A DNA stretch of 64,000 nucleotides from Porpolomopsis calyptriformis (GCA_951640195.1 OX621163.1:2790001-2854000), one strand, 5' to 3'. Positions 43,967 to 55,197 are shown, numbered from the stretch's first letter. Made by a program: numbers and translations. The notes: generated by a model not told the origin, from the sequence alone.

Positions 43967-45471
43967 TGACCCCTCTGGTTCCTCCTCGGGGTCTTGTGTT
44001 TGGCGCTTCCTCAAGTCCAGGTGATCGCAATCGCTAAGGAACTTGTTTGATGCATCTCATACAGCTGAGTGACCAATGCTGCCACCATGGAAACTCATAA
44101 TTGTATCACGATCAATGAACCTACATGCAAAAGGTACAATATGGTGAGTGGAACTGTAATTTAGAAAAGTGATGTCAGTACATACATAGCAACATAATAA
44201 TACATCCAATCTTCATCATTTTCTGAGGGCCACCAAGCAATCGAGGGTGGTAATAAATCTTGGGTGCAACCAAAAGCAAATGCTGGAATTAAATGCACAC
44301 CACGTATGACAAGTTTTGGATCAAGAAATCCAAAACTGGTGGGATCCTCGTTATTGACGAAGCCTACTCGATGTAGGCATTTCATTTTCCATCTGGATTG
44401 GTGAGTCAGGTCCCTGCCAAACCATCTCACCCATAGGAATTCTATTTGCCGCGCTCCAGGTTCGATAGTAGGGTGAGACGGGAGGCCTTTGAACTGCACT
44501 ACCGCATGAAAGACACCAATAACTCAGGCATACCAATAGGGATGCACAGAGTCCTCATTTTCCTGAGACAAAACCATAATGTTGGCACTTGTACATGGAT
44601 TTAGGGAGTCTTGTTCACACTGAAGATCATACGTGGTATAATTTACATGAATAACTTTGTGCTGGTAGATACGGTTGTTGACAAACATGATTGCATTTCA
44701 TTCTGCTGACGTGAAATCAGTCTCGTCACTGTCATAATCCAGTTCAAGGATTCGCCCAAGGAGGTGGTTTTCAAATGTGGCAAGAAGTCCTTGATAAGAC
44801 ATGTAAGTCACTGTGAGTGCAATAGAAAAAATAATAACAGACCTGAAGGGCTGGGTCTTCTTCGTGGTCACTAAGCCATTCAGACAGGTTGACTTTGTGA
44901 TGAACATCTGCTGATATATGATGATGAGCATCAGGCATACTATATGGGAGGGCCTCCTGTTCATCGAAACAGACAGCAGGGTTTCCAACACTTGATGGTA
45001 TAGTTCGTCCACGCTTCCTCTTGCGGGTTTCAGGCCTGATGTCCCCCTGCGACTGCATCATTCTGTGCAGGATGCATTCTGGGCATTGGTGTCTGCTAAT
45101 GCTATGCGCAATTTGGCCTTTGTGTGCTCGGGGGTAAAACTGCTTCACATGCTGGTGCTCAAGTTCTCCTTAAGCAACAATAAGCATCTTATCTAGTAAA
45201 GATAGGCAAAGATATACTTACTGTTTGAGTTGTATAGTTATTAGTTGTACCATATAACCAGATTGCCTTAACATACCCACCAAGCGCATGAGTCTTGTAC
45301 ATGTTTATATTGAATCATTTGAACTTGTTCAGCAGATGTTCGGTGGTTGATTTACTTTTCTGTTTGGCACTTAGACCTTTGGCTGTAAGGTGTCATGATC
45401 CCAAACTGATTTGGTATCAAACTTAACCAAAGATCATGTATTCAGCAAGTAGCATCCTTAGCTCACACATC

Positions 45472-45523
45472 CTTATCTTATCTTATCTTATCTTATCTTA
45501 TCTTATCTTATCTTATCTTATCA
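45472..45523. repeat. (TTATC)n microsatellite
   Basis: About ten uninterrupted TTATC units within the LTR-like insertion. Confidence 0.9.
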
Positions 45524-45611
45524 CTGTCCCTCACATATTATCTTATCTCAGATAAGATATACTACTATCTTTACCTATGCTATCTTATCATGGACAATAG
45601 CATTCTTCCCT

Positions 45612-45830
45612 ATTGTTCTCTGAGTCAGAATGACTCATATCCCATTTCTCTATTGTTCTGTCATCACTCCATTGTTCTCTGAGTCACTATGACTCATATT
45701 AATCTCCTCCATTGTTCTCCTCATTGTCTGACTCATAGTGAGTCACAATTCAAACTCCTCATTGTTCTTTTATCCATTGTTCTTATTTCCTATTGTTCTC
45801 ATTGCCCATTGTTCTAAAACATATATAAAG
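45612..45830 (+). promoter_or_regulatory. Array of eight ATTGTTCT sites and three paired TGASTCA palindromes before a TATA box
   Basis: ATTGTTCT begins at 45612, 45652, 45671, 45711, 45761, 45776, 45792 and 45808. Those at 45612, 45671, 45711 and 45792 fit the yeast Rox1 consensus YYYATTGTTCTC. Inverted Gcn4/AP-1 pairs with 3-bp spacers lie at 45621-45637, 45680-45696 and 45729-45745. TATATAAAG follows at 45822. Confidence 0.65.
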
Positions 45831-47196
45831 GGCCCCCTTTTCACCAGTGAGGAGTTCAGTTCACTTTCAGTTCACTTTTACCCCACTTTATCCCCCCTTC
45901 CCTCACTCTCCCCTTTTCCCTTGAACTCACCACCTAGTACTCAGTACCTAGTACTACCTCTTATTGATACTACTTGTCTGTAGTCAATACATCCAATCTA
46001 GTCTAGTCTATTAAGCTTATACCCTGTGTGATTTCACCTAAGCCCTCTTACGTGAAGAATCAACTTAGGAATCACCCCTTGACGTTTTCTGTAAGTTGAA
46101 GATAGCCATTGTGGACTGTCTTATCTTACTTCAGCCCCTGCTTACTCATCACATTCTCTAAGTCTCAGTCCTTATTGGAGAGACCTCACTGTGATACGTA
46201 TTCTTCTAAGTCAGCTGTTGACTTCATTCTTGCTCTCCTAGTCAATACTATCCATTGAGTTTGGATAGCTTGCTCATCTACATCCTAGCCAAGGATTACT
46301 CAAGCCCTATCAAAGGAGGAAGTGATCATTACCCAATCAATCCACATCTCCCCCGAACAACTAGGACTTACTTGATTAACGTACAACTCCAGTAGTTCTA
46401 GAAGTGAAGTATTTATATTTCACCTGATATCAGATATGTGTTGGAGCATGTAGAGTTCATCCAGAGTGAATGATGGCAGTCCCCCTGGATAAACATGATA
46501 TATGCCGTAGTTATTGGTCTCTGTTTGATAAGGCTCTGGGGTAGATTCCTCATGGGAATCCATTAGGATGGCATGGTCATGTTGCAGTTCCTCTAGTGGT
46601 ATTTCAGGTATTTGAGTTGGTGGAGGGGGAGGTAGAGGAGGTAGAGGAGGTAGATCATTGCGAAAGTGTGCTGGCATCCGTGTATGATGATGTGGAAGAC
46701 CAGAAGGTCTATACTCTTGCAGTGGTGTAGGCTCTCGCTATTTACTTGGGGAAGATGTGTAAGAACACGTACAACATAAAAGATTATAGTATGCTTACCT
46801 CTAGCTGTAGTTCGAAGCTAGGGCCCTCCTGGAATTCATTCTGGGTGTCATTCAAGACCTCCCGAAGCTCCTCACATTCAGTTGGAATATCTGTGATCTC
46901 CTGATCAGGTTTCTGAAGCTTGGCCTGCCGTTTCTCCAGCAGGATCTTTACTGCAAGCGCAATCTTTCCCTTGCAAGCTCATTTATGTGCAGAAAGGGCA
47001 GCACCTGACTTGAACTGCCACCCACAGTCTTGACCAGGACATATGAATTTGGCCATAAGGCTAAGGAGAAGAACAAATATCAACACAGCAGGAATAGCAT
47101 GCCTGAGATGGCAAATGACCATGTACCTCTTTTTGGCAAAGTCCAACTTCTGATGACATCAATGTGTTTATCTGCACTCTCCCTCTTACCACCACC

Positions 47197-48837
47197 ATGT
47201 TATCGGAAACTGACATTGATCATAACCCTCTGATTGAAAGCATACGGCAAGCAGGTGTCTTATCAAAAAAACACATGTATGCAAAGACTCATTTCCCTCT
47301 TGTTCCTAACATGCTTGATATTGCATGCATTTATAGCCCACACGTCCTGAAGCCATACCACATCGCTGCAAGATGGATACCCCTTTCCCTCAATCCATTC
47401 ATTAGTCTAACGAGGATTATTTATGTTGGGCTTGAGCCTGATGATCCAGATGCTGAGTAAATCATGGTTCTGTCTCATTCTCATGGTATTCACATGTCTA
47501 ATCTGATCAGCTACACAATACAGGAATTGGATCTCCATGAGAGAGTCATGGACCTTGTCCCTGGATTTCATGATACAATTACACAGTTCCATCAAACTCC
47601 TGAACATCTTGATGCTTTCATCAATATAGTACATTGTGTTGTATCACTTTACCTCAGTGCAGTACTTATGTGGACAGAAGCTCAATAAATGGGCAAGTGA
47701 AGCTCGACATGAAGACACTGGGAGTATCAAGTTCGCTGGCCTGGAATATATACCATATGACCCTGCGATCAACTCCATTGATCCACCCATCACAAGAAGC
47801 CAAGGGAAGAGTGTGCGTGGCTTCAATCACATTGCCATAGCTCAGTTACTCTGTCCATACTGTGATATTGGTGTGTTTGATGTGAACCCAGGGTATGTTG
47901 CCATTTCCAAGTTATCTGCTGATTTGATTGCAAAAATCTCATAGGAATTACATGGAAAGTGTGCAAGATGGGAAGATCAAGATCAAGAGTACATACTGGC
48001 CAACATTTCTGTACAACGAAAACATACTATATGATCCAGCCGAGAAAGACAAAGGCTTGTGTTGTGGACATCTTCTGTTACATGTAAGTATATAGCCTGC
48101 ATTGGTTTATGCATATATTAACATGGCATATTCCAGCTCTACTAACATATCTTTACTGGCCCATCTTCTGCCCTGCAAAAAGTTCAAAGGGGCACAAAGT
48201 ACTCAAAAGTGGAACTGCACAATATGACTGAGGTTACTGGTTGCTCCATTGCCTATGTGTGTGTTTAGGTAAGTATAATCCAAATTTTCCCTGCGATTAA
48301 CCATACCATTTATTCTATTCAGGTGCAGAATATACTCAGTTCTACAGAGCAATGGGCTGTGATAGATGGCAAGTTCAATATGGAGAAGTTTTTTGACTCA
48401 ATTGTCGATTTGTTTGAATGTCACCCTGATAATCCCTGGGTGTTTGAGACACTCAAATTTTGGAACAGGTAAGTTTCATAATCTCACATACACCTTACTA
48501 ACCATCCATATTTCTAGCAAAGTCCCTGGCCTCTGCACTCGCAAAAACAAGCAAATGGAAGAGTATGATGATTCTGAAGATGAAGATGTTGAAGATGTCT
48601 TTGCACAGCAACTAGTATGACATGCGCTACAAAGCAAGGTTGCAATTCATGTGATATCCAATATGACTCTCACTGATATTGCTTTTTACACAGGACTGTC
48701 AAGACTCAGAGATGGCAGTTGATACACAAGACCATCAAGACTCGGAGACGGCAGACGATATACAAGACCATCAAGACTTGGAGATGGCAGATGATATACA
48801 AGACTATCAAGACTCAGAGACGGCAGATGATACATGA
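47197..48837 (+). pseudogene. DUF6698-type accessory protein of Plavaka-2
   Basis: Divergent from the Plavaka-2 transposase, with 140 bp between ATGs; start context ACCACCATG. Exons give MLSETDIDHNPLIESIRQAG, KPYHIAARWIPLSLNPFISL, TIQELDLHERVMDLVPGFHD, LNKWASEARHEDTGSIKFAG, KSVRGFNHIAIAQLLCPYCD then FDVNPG, WPTFLYNENILYDPAEKDKG, HIFTGPSSALQKVQRG, LHNMTEVTGCSIAYVCV, and an acidic DDSEDEDVEDVFAQQL. Blocks and order match the Plavaka-1 accessory protein. Stops (TAA after DPDAE; TAG after IAYVCV; others) and a frame change near 47941 make it a pseudogene. The C-terminus is a 12-residue tandem repeat (see 48694-48837). Confidence 0.7.
48694..48837 (+). repeat. 36-bp tandem repeat encoding a 12-residue unit
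   Basis: About four copies of a 36-bp unit giving DIQDHQDSETAD-like peptides at the C-terminus of the Plavaka-2 accessory protein. The frame is kept through all copies to TGA 48835-48837. Confidence 0.75.
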
Positions 48838-50064
48838 GACCATCAAGATCCAAACTTGCGGATGCCCCCTCATCATTTTAATGCTTCAAACGCTGGTAGT
48901 AGGGTTGTTGGCTTAATATATTCTTTCCTTCACTTACTGTTGAATAGCAGGAAGCTCTCGCTCTTCACATGGAGGAGGCGGAACATCGAACGCAGGCAGA
49001 AAGACTGGCGGATCATCAAACACTAGAAATAAGACTTCCAGTATAACAAACCCAGGTGCAGACAGTTCATTCAATGCTTGATCACTCGTTTATTAAATAC
49101 ACAGGTCAGATGGGTATACCAAAGCATACTCATGCTAATATAAATAGTGACAATGAGGACCATGACAACAAGGGGAATTTGCAAGATCACTCCAACAATT
49201 GCGCTGGCCAAGGAGATAGCGCTAGGAAGAAAATGGGGGGGAAAAGAGTATGGAGATGATACAGTGAGCATCCCCCACATTCGTTTACATTACTTACCAT
49301 CTATTTTCAATGCAGCTTGTTGCTCTATGAATCAGACCTGTCCAAGTTGGACTTTTTCATATTTTTTTCCCAGATTCACCACCTAGACCCACTGCAACCT
49401 GTGGGGACTTTTGACTTGCTTTCCACTTGGGCACTTGTTATCGCAACTTGTCTCAACTCACTCACTTTCACTGTTGCTCTCCTTCCACTTCCACTTAGCT
49501 CTTGCTTTCGCTTTCTTGTAATCGAAACTCATTCGACTTACTTGCTGTTGCTGTCACTTCCCTTCTGCTCTCACTTGGAGACTGGAACTTCTGTGGTTCT
49601 GTTTGGTCCCACATGTGATATGCTCTGCCTGTTATTACATTAAACAATGTTGTATCATCTGCTAATACATTGTGATAAACCAGAAGTCTTGTGTGACTTT
49701 GGATGACCTTTTATCAGCTAGTGAGTGCACACTAGGGTTGTCTGGTCTTGCATGACCTTGTTGACATCCCAGATGACACCGGTCTATCACTGGCATATAT
49801 GTCTGGCCAGTCTGTTACTGGCATACATGACAAGCTAGTCTGTTACAGCTCATATAGTCTGATTATCTGGTATATCCTTGCATGCATTGCATGGTATGTA
49901 GACCTAGTATTATTTAAAATCCTCATACCACCTTGGTAGTTCTATGAGACTTGTAGAGTGTATGAATGAAAATCAAACACTTAAATACCCATGTATCAAG
50001 TGATACTAGACTGTTAGAACTTGTACTACTGTTATTACCATAGAAGCAATTTTACATGCTTACT
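48838..50064. other. Plavaka-2 outer subterminal region
   Basis: About 1.2 kb with no supportable gene. Contains short dispersed repeats (TCTGGTC, CTGGCATA, TCTGTTAC around 49740-49860), the usual appearance of a transposon subterminal region. Confidence 0.45.
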
Positions 50065-50087
50065 TGACTTTAGCACTTTTGCTGATG
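50065..50087 (-). repeat. Terminal inverted repeat, right copy (Plavaka-2 outer end)
   Basis: Exact inverse of 7256-7278 (sense here TGACTTTAGCACTTTTGCTG plus ATG). It marks the DUF6698 side of Plavaka-2. Confidence 0.8.
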
Positions 50088-50204
50088 GTGTGAGTCACCT
50101 AAGGCAGCACTTCTGAGACCTTCTACCTGCCTGATAGGTGGGTTTTTTATGTAATGGGAAAGTAACCTAAGAGGTCTGGCTCCCCACTATGAGGGACTAA
50201 ATTG
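50088..50204. other. Unassigned sequence between Plavaka-2 and the Ty3-A relative
   Basis: 117 bp with no recognisable feature; the truncated pol of the next element begins after it. Confidence 0.4.
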
Positions 50205-51551
50205 GCACTTGATGGGTTTGTAGGACAGTTGATTCTTCTCCATGATCTCGAGAGTTCATTCCATCCAATAGGTAAGTTCAGCAAGGTCCTTTCCCATGAT
50301 CGAGATATCGTCAATATAGATATGGACCTGTTTGGAATTGATAACCTCTTTGAAGAGAATGTCAATCATTTGTCGAAAGGAGGTAGGTGAGTTTCACATT
50401 CCAAAGAACATGATGGTGGGCTCAAACAGCCCTTATCAAGTATTGAAGGCTCCTTTCCATTTGTCTCCTTCTTTGATACAAATATTGTTAATGCCCCATC
50501 AGATATCCATGACTGTGAACAATTCTGCTTCTGATAAATTAGTCTGTTGAATGATCTCAGAGATGAGAGGTAAGGGATAGGCATCTGGGATTGTGTGAGC
50601 ATTCAGATAGCGATAGTCTTGGATTGGACATAGTCCAGTATCCTGTCCTTGGGCATTAACTTCTTCACCTTTGGGAGCAAAGAAGAATGAGGCAGCTTGT
50701 TTGGAGTTTAATCATCATATTCATCCACTTGCAAGTTGTTTCTCTAGGAATTCATTCAGCTTTCCCTGTTCATACTCAGTGAGCTTATACACCTTTCTGA
50801 TCTTGGGTCTAAAGGTAGGTTTGAGATTGATCACATGGTCAAATTCTGGTTGTCATGGGGGAAGTTCATTGAAGGTAGTCTTCATAAACACCTTCCAGTG
50901 CCTCCAGTATTTCTTTGGCACATACTTCTTCATATCTTCCTCCACAGTAGTGGGTCTTGCATGGTCTCCCAGTGAGACCAATCTGATAATCTTGGTGTAG
51001 GAGTTACCATTCAATGTAGAGCCTACTTGTGACACTATCACTCTAGCCTGAGAAGTCTTAATTGGGGCCACAGTCTGATGTGAAGTCAGTGTTCCAGCCT
51101 TCCAGTCAACCAGGGGATTGTTACATTTGAGCCACAGGTAGCCGAGGATAACCTGTATCATATCTCCTAAATTTGTTACTTGCAAATGGGATCATTCCCT
51201 AGGAAAATCTGGCATCTCCATCCACAGGTCTATAGCATATTCAATGGGACCTCCTCAGTTGTCTGTTCCATCTGCATTCTACATGGGGATTGGTCCTTCC
51301 AATCGATAAAAGGGGATATCATGCTCCTGCACAAAGTTCCAGTTTATAAAGCATCCAGAGGTGCCAGAATCTATCAATGCACTGGTGGCAATTCGTCTAC
51401 CAGTGTCTGTGGTTTCCAACCAAAGGGGTATGGTTAAAGATTCTTCACTCAGATCAAGTGCACCAAGAATTTGAGAAATAGATTGCATAGGGGTAGTGGT
51501 ACACATAGAACAGGAGTCTGCAATGCATGAGCTATTGTCCAGACTAATCAA
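50205..51551 (-). pseudogene. Ty3-A' pol fragment (protease and partial RT)
   Basis: Protease SALIDSGTSGCFINWNF; RT pieces ATFNELPP, ELFTVMDI and FVSKKETNGKEPS-like frames parallel Ty3-A, with more stops. It ends inside the RT after the position of the YIDD motif (DISI-like remnant). Entered from gag across the same GGGTTTT heptamer (51557-51551). Confidence 0.75.
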
Positions 51552-52952
51552 AAACCCTGTTTCTCCAAAGCTCTCTTCAGCTCTTCTTTCCTCTTAGGCT
51601 CCCAGTTGACGATACCACACTTCTCGAAATCTTGATGAGAGCCTTCATTAGAGTTGAGCTCCTCAATCGAGGCTGAGGTCTCTAGGACTTGAACATTTCT
51701 TCCTTGACCAGGTTTCTTTCCTCCATGACCTCTAGCTGCTGGGGGTGAAGGAGTGGCTTCTAGAACCAGAAGTACTTATCCTAGAAGCATTGGGACAAGA
51801 ACTGGCAAAGTGGCCAAATCATCTACAGTTGAAACATGCTCCTTTGGGAATTCCTCCTAGTGAAGCAGGCTTCTCTTCTTATTTGATTCTAGGGGCAGCA
51901 GAGTTGGAATGGATGGAGGGACCAGCAGGTGGTCCTTATTGGTAGGGGGTGTTGGTGATGTAAGTGTTGTGAGTCTGGGGCTTAGAAGATGCTCTAGCCA
52001 GAAATTCTTGATGTCGCCTGTCAAGTTCAGCAGCATGAGACTGCCATTCAAAGAGGGTGGCTGGTTGACAATCTAAGAGGTAGATCTGTTACGAAAGGGA
52101 GGAGTTGAGTCCATCTTTATACAAAGTCATCAAAGCTTCTTGTCTATATCCAGTATCATGGGCCCATCAATTGAAATTAATGTTGTACTCCTCTGCACTC
52201 TTGTTGAACTGCTTTACATCCTTGATCTTCAGTTGAGCAGTTGACTTGGGATCCAAGTCTCCAAAGTCTCAGGTGAGGACTTGTTCAAAGACAGCCTAAT
52301 CAGTACCAACCCAGTTTAACATTGTGTAAGCATCTACTTGATGCTTAGCACATAGTTCTGCATTTCCTCCAATCATATATGACAAGGCATAGATAATCTT
52401 GTCAGCCTCTGAGATTCCTAGTTATCCCAAATGATTTAGCTTAACTTGATGCAAGAAGTTGCAAAGCTTGGTGGGGTCACTAGAGAATTCATTGGGAGGG
52501 TTCATCTTGATCTTGGTGGGGGCAGGGGCAGGGGTAGGGGTAGGGATAGGTTGGGGGAATACTGGGGGTGCTTGGAAGGGTTGGGGGAATAGCCTAAGAG
52601 GGGCAGGGGGTTGGAGGCCTATGAGGTTAGCTATCAATACTTGGAGTTGTTGTTGTTCTATTCTGTGACTCACTTGCACTTGGTCTTGTTGGACCTGCAG
52701 CAATTGCTGATAATCCTGCTTCATAGTCTCAAAGGCTACACATGGATCTTCTTCTTTGTCCTCATCATTATCCTCAGCTTGACCTTTCCCTTTTGAGTGA
52801 GAGGGACCTGCTTGTTCTTTTTCTTTGTCTTCTTCTTGGGTAGGGTCAACCATCTTATCATGGAAGGGAGCTGGGACAGGAGGGAGAGAGCCTTCCTGGG
52901 AGGGAGGGGTAGCAGGGTGAGGGATAGTGGATGATGAACAAGTCAAAACCAT
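51548..52952 (-). pseudogene. Ty3-A' gag fragment
   Basis: Starts MVLTCSSSTIPHPATPPSQE, homologous to Ty3-A gag from its MVLTRSSS. The acidic/Gln region and MNPPNEFSSDPTKLCNFLHQ are retained; many Arg codons became Cys, His or stop (CpG decay). Ends before TGA 51550-51548. Confidence 0.75.
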
Positions 52953-53129
52953 TGGTGGAACAGTAGCAGTTGGATACTAGGGGGCTTGATAGGAATACAA
53001 GGGGAGAGAGCAAGCCTAATTGATGTTGATGTCTGGGGGGTGAAAGTGATCTGGTGGGTGAAGACCTTCAGTGCTGGCCAGATAGAGTAGAGGTTGTCTA
53101 GCGTGGAGTGAGCAAGGAAGTCGGTATCT

Positions 53130-54357
53130 TGTTAGATAGCAGTCTAGGATTGATCACAAAGTTTTACTTCAGGCTCTGAGTGTAGGGTTTTAAAGGGCTA
53201 GCAGACTACTGATTGGGGGTATTAATGAAAGATACCAACTTATCCTAAGTCTATCTACTGCTAGCTTTATATACTAGCTACATGTGAGTCATAGTAACTA
53301 CATATGAGTCCTAGCTATGGATAAGTTATGGTGACTATGTATGAGTCTAAATACAAATGAGTCATAGTGACTATGGATGAGTCACATGGAATGTTAAGGA
53401 AAGTGATGGTGTGCTAATATAGGTATGGCTTGGTCACCTTCTATTACTAAGTGGAGCTTTAGTAGCTAAGCAGTGATACAACCCCTTGGTCCCTTGAGCT
53501 CTGGAGGACATGTTTTATATATCAATGTGATCCCCAAGACACCTACTACACTGCTATGATGTCCCCAACTATGCAAGTTGGCTTCCTGTCCAGCAATTTA
53601 TCTCCGAATTCCTCAATCCTTCAATTTGTGATTGCAGCTCATATCAAACAATGCATCTGATAGCCAGACATCTATTGTGTATATTTTCATCATTTCCATT
53701 AACCCTTTCACTGGTGACTTCATTCAGAAGTCTCATCCCTTTACTATATAGCATACAAAGGGATCTTTGTTTTCACAGATATATTTACTTGTAGATATAT
53801 TTGTATCATAGAGAAGGAAGATAGATTCCATCATCCCATGTCTAGTCCTTCATGTTTAAGCCTCTTTGACCACCTCTAGCACTCTACAGAGTGCTCCGAT
53901 TTTCTGATTTCTTCAATTTCTTCAATTTTCATTCTTTCTCTATATTAGTCATTGTAGCTTAGTTGGACTTGTCTTATCTTTGCTTGGGATTCCCCAGAGA
54001 TTCCCCATGATTATGCTATGAGATTCCCCATAGCCTTACCTTTTTCATTTACCTAAGATAGGATACACTTCATTTCCGACTACTTATGTTTCATCCCTTC
54101 ACATGCTCCACATTGTTATCATGCTTATCTCTTATCTACCACATGTATTCCTCATTATAGTACTGACTCATCCGCCGTAGTGTAGTTAGTATATAAACTC
54201 CTAGTTAGTCATACTCAGACCTTAAGTCTGATTCCTCATTAGACACCCCAATAAATAGGACTTGAGACCATCATCATTGTCTTGGATAGAGCACCCAGAA
54301 GTAAAGCTGTCTCAATAAAAACCAGTTTATAACACTTTCTATTATATATCTCTGACA
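53130..54357 (-). repeat. Ty3-A' 5' LTR, interrupted
   Basis: TGTTAGATAGCAG at 53130 through about 53480 matches the Ty3-A LTR; its end (TATATCTCTGACA) reappears at 54345-54357. Between them lie unassigned sequence and an inverted Ty3-C-type LTR. Confidence 0.7.
53930..54334 (+). repeat. Inverted, decayed Ty3-C-family LTR nested in the Ty3-A' LTR
   Basis: The reverse complement matches the Ty3-C LTR, including AGACTTAAGGTCTGAGTATG and CTAACTAGGAGTTTATATAC. In the sense direction TGACTCA (54164-54170) precedes TATATAAAC (54190-54198), and AAGTCTGATTC follows at 54224. The left boundary is approximate. Confidence 0.65.
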
Positions 54358-54548
54358 AGATCCCTACAAGTACAACTTCCCTTCTACAACTACACAAGCA
54401 AACCCACCAGATGATCCACTAGATGATGCTATTGTTAATGCTTACCTTGCACACAATGCCTTTGATCATAGTACAAGTTCTCTTATTCTAAATGACAATA
54501 GTGATCAGTATGAGCAGGTGCATACTGATATCATCAAACTCCTAGGTC
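54358..54548 (+). pseudogene. Unrecognised gene fragment, left half (continues at 63199)
   Basis: Open frame DPYKYNFPSTTTQANPPDDP, LDDAIVNAYLAHNAFD, NDNSDQYEQVHTDIIKLL. After removal of the LTR-like unit (TSD AGGTC) it joins an intron (GTCATTATTGC...CTCCTAG) and then, from about 63228, DLDSPQDYQRWQCGLHILGI then NVGVFPDSQLSSIEMAM (to about 63340). Reminiscent of transposon-associated proteins of mushrooms, but I cannot name the family. Both flanks are LTRs, so only about 100 residues survive. Confidence 0.5.
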
Positions 54549-54763
54549 TGTCACAACTGTAGTTGTAGGTCTTTTCATTAATCACAAGGCAGGCTTTGGT
54601 TAAATCTATTGTGTGCCTCTGCTGAGAGTTTCAGGAATCTAGGCATGAACAGTTGGCCCAATTGATTCAGGTTATGTTTCTCTTTCCTTGTCTGATAGAA
54701 AGGAAGTCTGATAATTCTAATTGTGTTTGTACTACTACAAGTAATCTCACAGGAGGATGAAGT

Positions 54764-55163
54764 TGTTATAAACTGGTTGTCGATGAGATGGTTTTACTTC
54801 GGAGAGCTCTGTCCCAAGACGATGATAATGTCTCAAGTCCTAGTTATTGGGTTGCTAACGAGGAATCAGACTTAAAGTCTGAGTACGACTAACTAGGAGT
54901 TTATATACTAACTACGCTACTGCGGATGAGTCAGTGTAAACACGAGGAATACATGCGACGAGTAAAGATAAACATGATAAGGGACTCGGAGCATGTGAAG
55001 AGATGAAACATAGTTGTCGGAAATGAAATGTATCCTATCTCGGATATATGAAAAGATACGGAATTGTGGGGAATCTCTGGGGAATCCCAAGTAGAGATAA
55101 GACTTGTCCGACTAAGCAGTAATGACTAACATAGAGAGGAAATGAAAATTTACATCCATGACA
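54764..55163 (-). repeat. Ty3-C 3' LTR
   Basis: 400 bp. In the sense direction TGACTCA (54933-54927) precedes TATATAAAC (54908-54899). AAGTCTGATTC (54873-54863), at the predicted transcript start, is complementary to the primer-binding site. Confidence 0.9.
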
Positions 55164-55197
55164 TACACCTCGTTTCTCGGGAAATTCGACCCGAATT

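Larger units (their letters stand above)
45391..46410 (+). mobile_element. LTR-like insertion replacing the centre of Plavaka-2
   Basis: Begins TGTCATGATCCC directly after the transposase codons for KGLSA (minus strand). It contains an enhancer-like array, TATATAAAG at 45822-45830 and a long leader. The right boundary is unclear (about 46400-46415) and no flanking duplication was found, so insertion was probably followed by a deletion of transposase sequence. Confidence 0.55.
33991..47056 (-). pseudogene. Plavaka-2 transposase, split by Ty3-B and missing its centre
   Basis: Start at 47056: MAKFICPGQDCGWQFKSGAA with a C2H2-like finger, then an in-frame TGA where exon 1 should continue ACKGKIA. 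Exon 1 ends 46799; exon 2 from 46737 reads PLQEYRPSGLPHHHTRMPAH and NYGIYHVYPGGLPSFTLDEL, like Plavaka-1. The centre (including SDSTHLASFG) is absent, replaced by an LTR-like sequence at 45391 to about 46410. The C-terminal part resumes at 45390: LTAKGLSAK, THALGGYVKAIWLYGTTNNY, FYPRAHKGQIAHSI, HPYWYA-stop-VIGVFH, IEFLWVRWFGRDLTH, FGFLDPKLVIRGVHLIPAFA. At 43967 it is cut by Ty3-B. The segment beyond (34235-33991) joins in frame after removing one TGACC copy and supplies the acidic C-terminus. Confidence 0.85.
50205..54357 (-). mobile_element. Ty3-A', truncated and decayed relative of Ty3-A
   Basis: Closely similar to Ty3-A in gag, protease and RT. It is cut off in the RT (after the KCQF region) at about 50205, so integrase and the 3' LTR are missing. 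The 5' LTR begins at 53130 and ends TCTCTGACA at 54357, interrupted by other sequence. Nearly every CpG of Ty3-A is TG or CA here, for example the segment at 50418-50447 compared with 26175-26204. Confidence 0.85.

Noticed and set aside
45472..45523. (TTATC)n as a telomeric or centromeric repeat
   Set aside because: Only about ten units, inside an LTR-like sequence and internal to the contig; an ordinary microsatellite.
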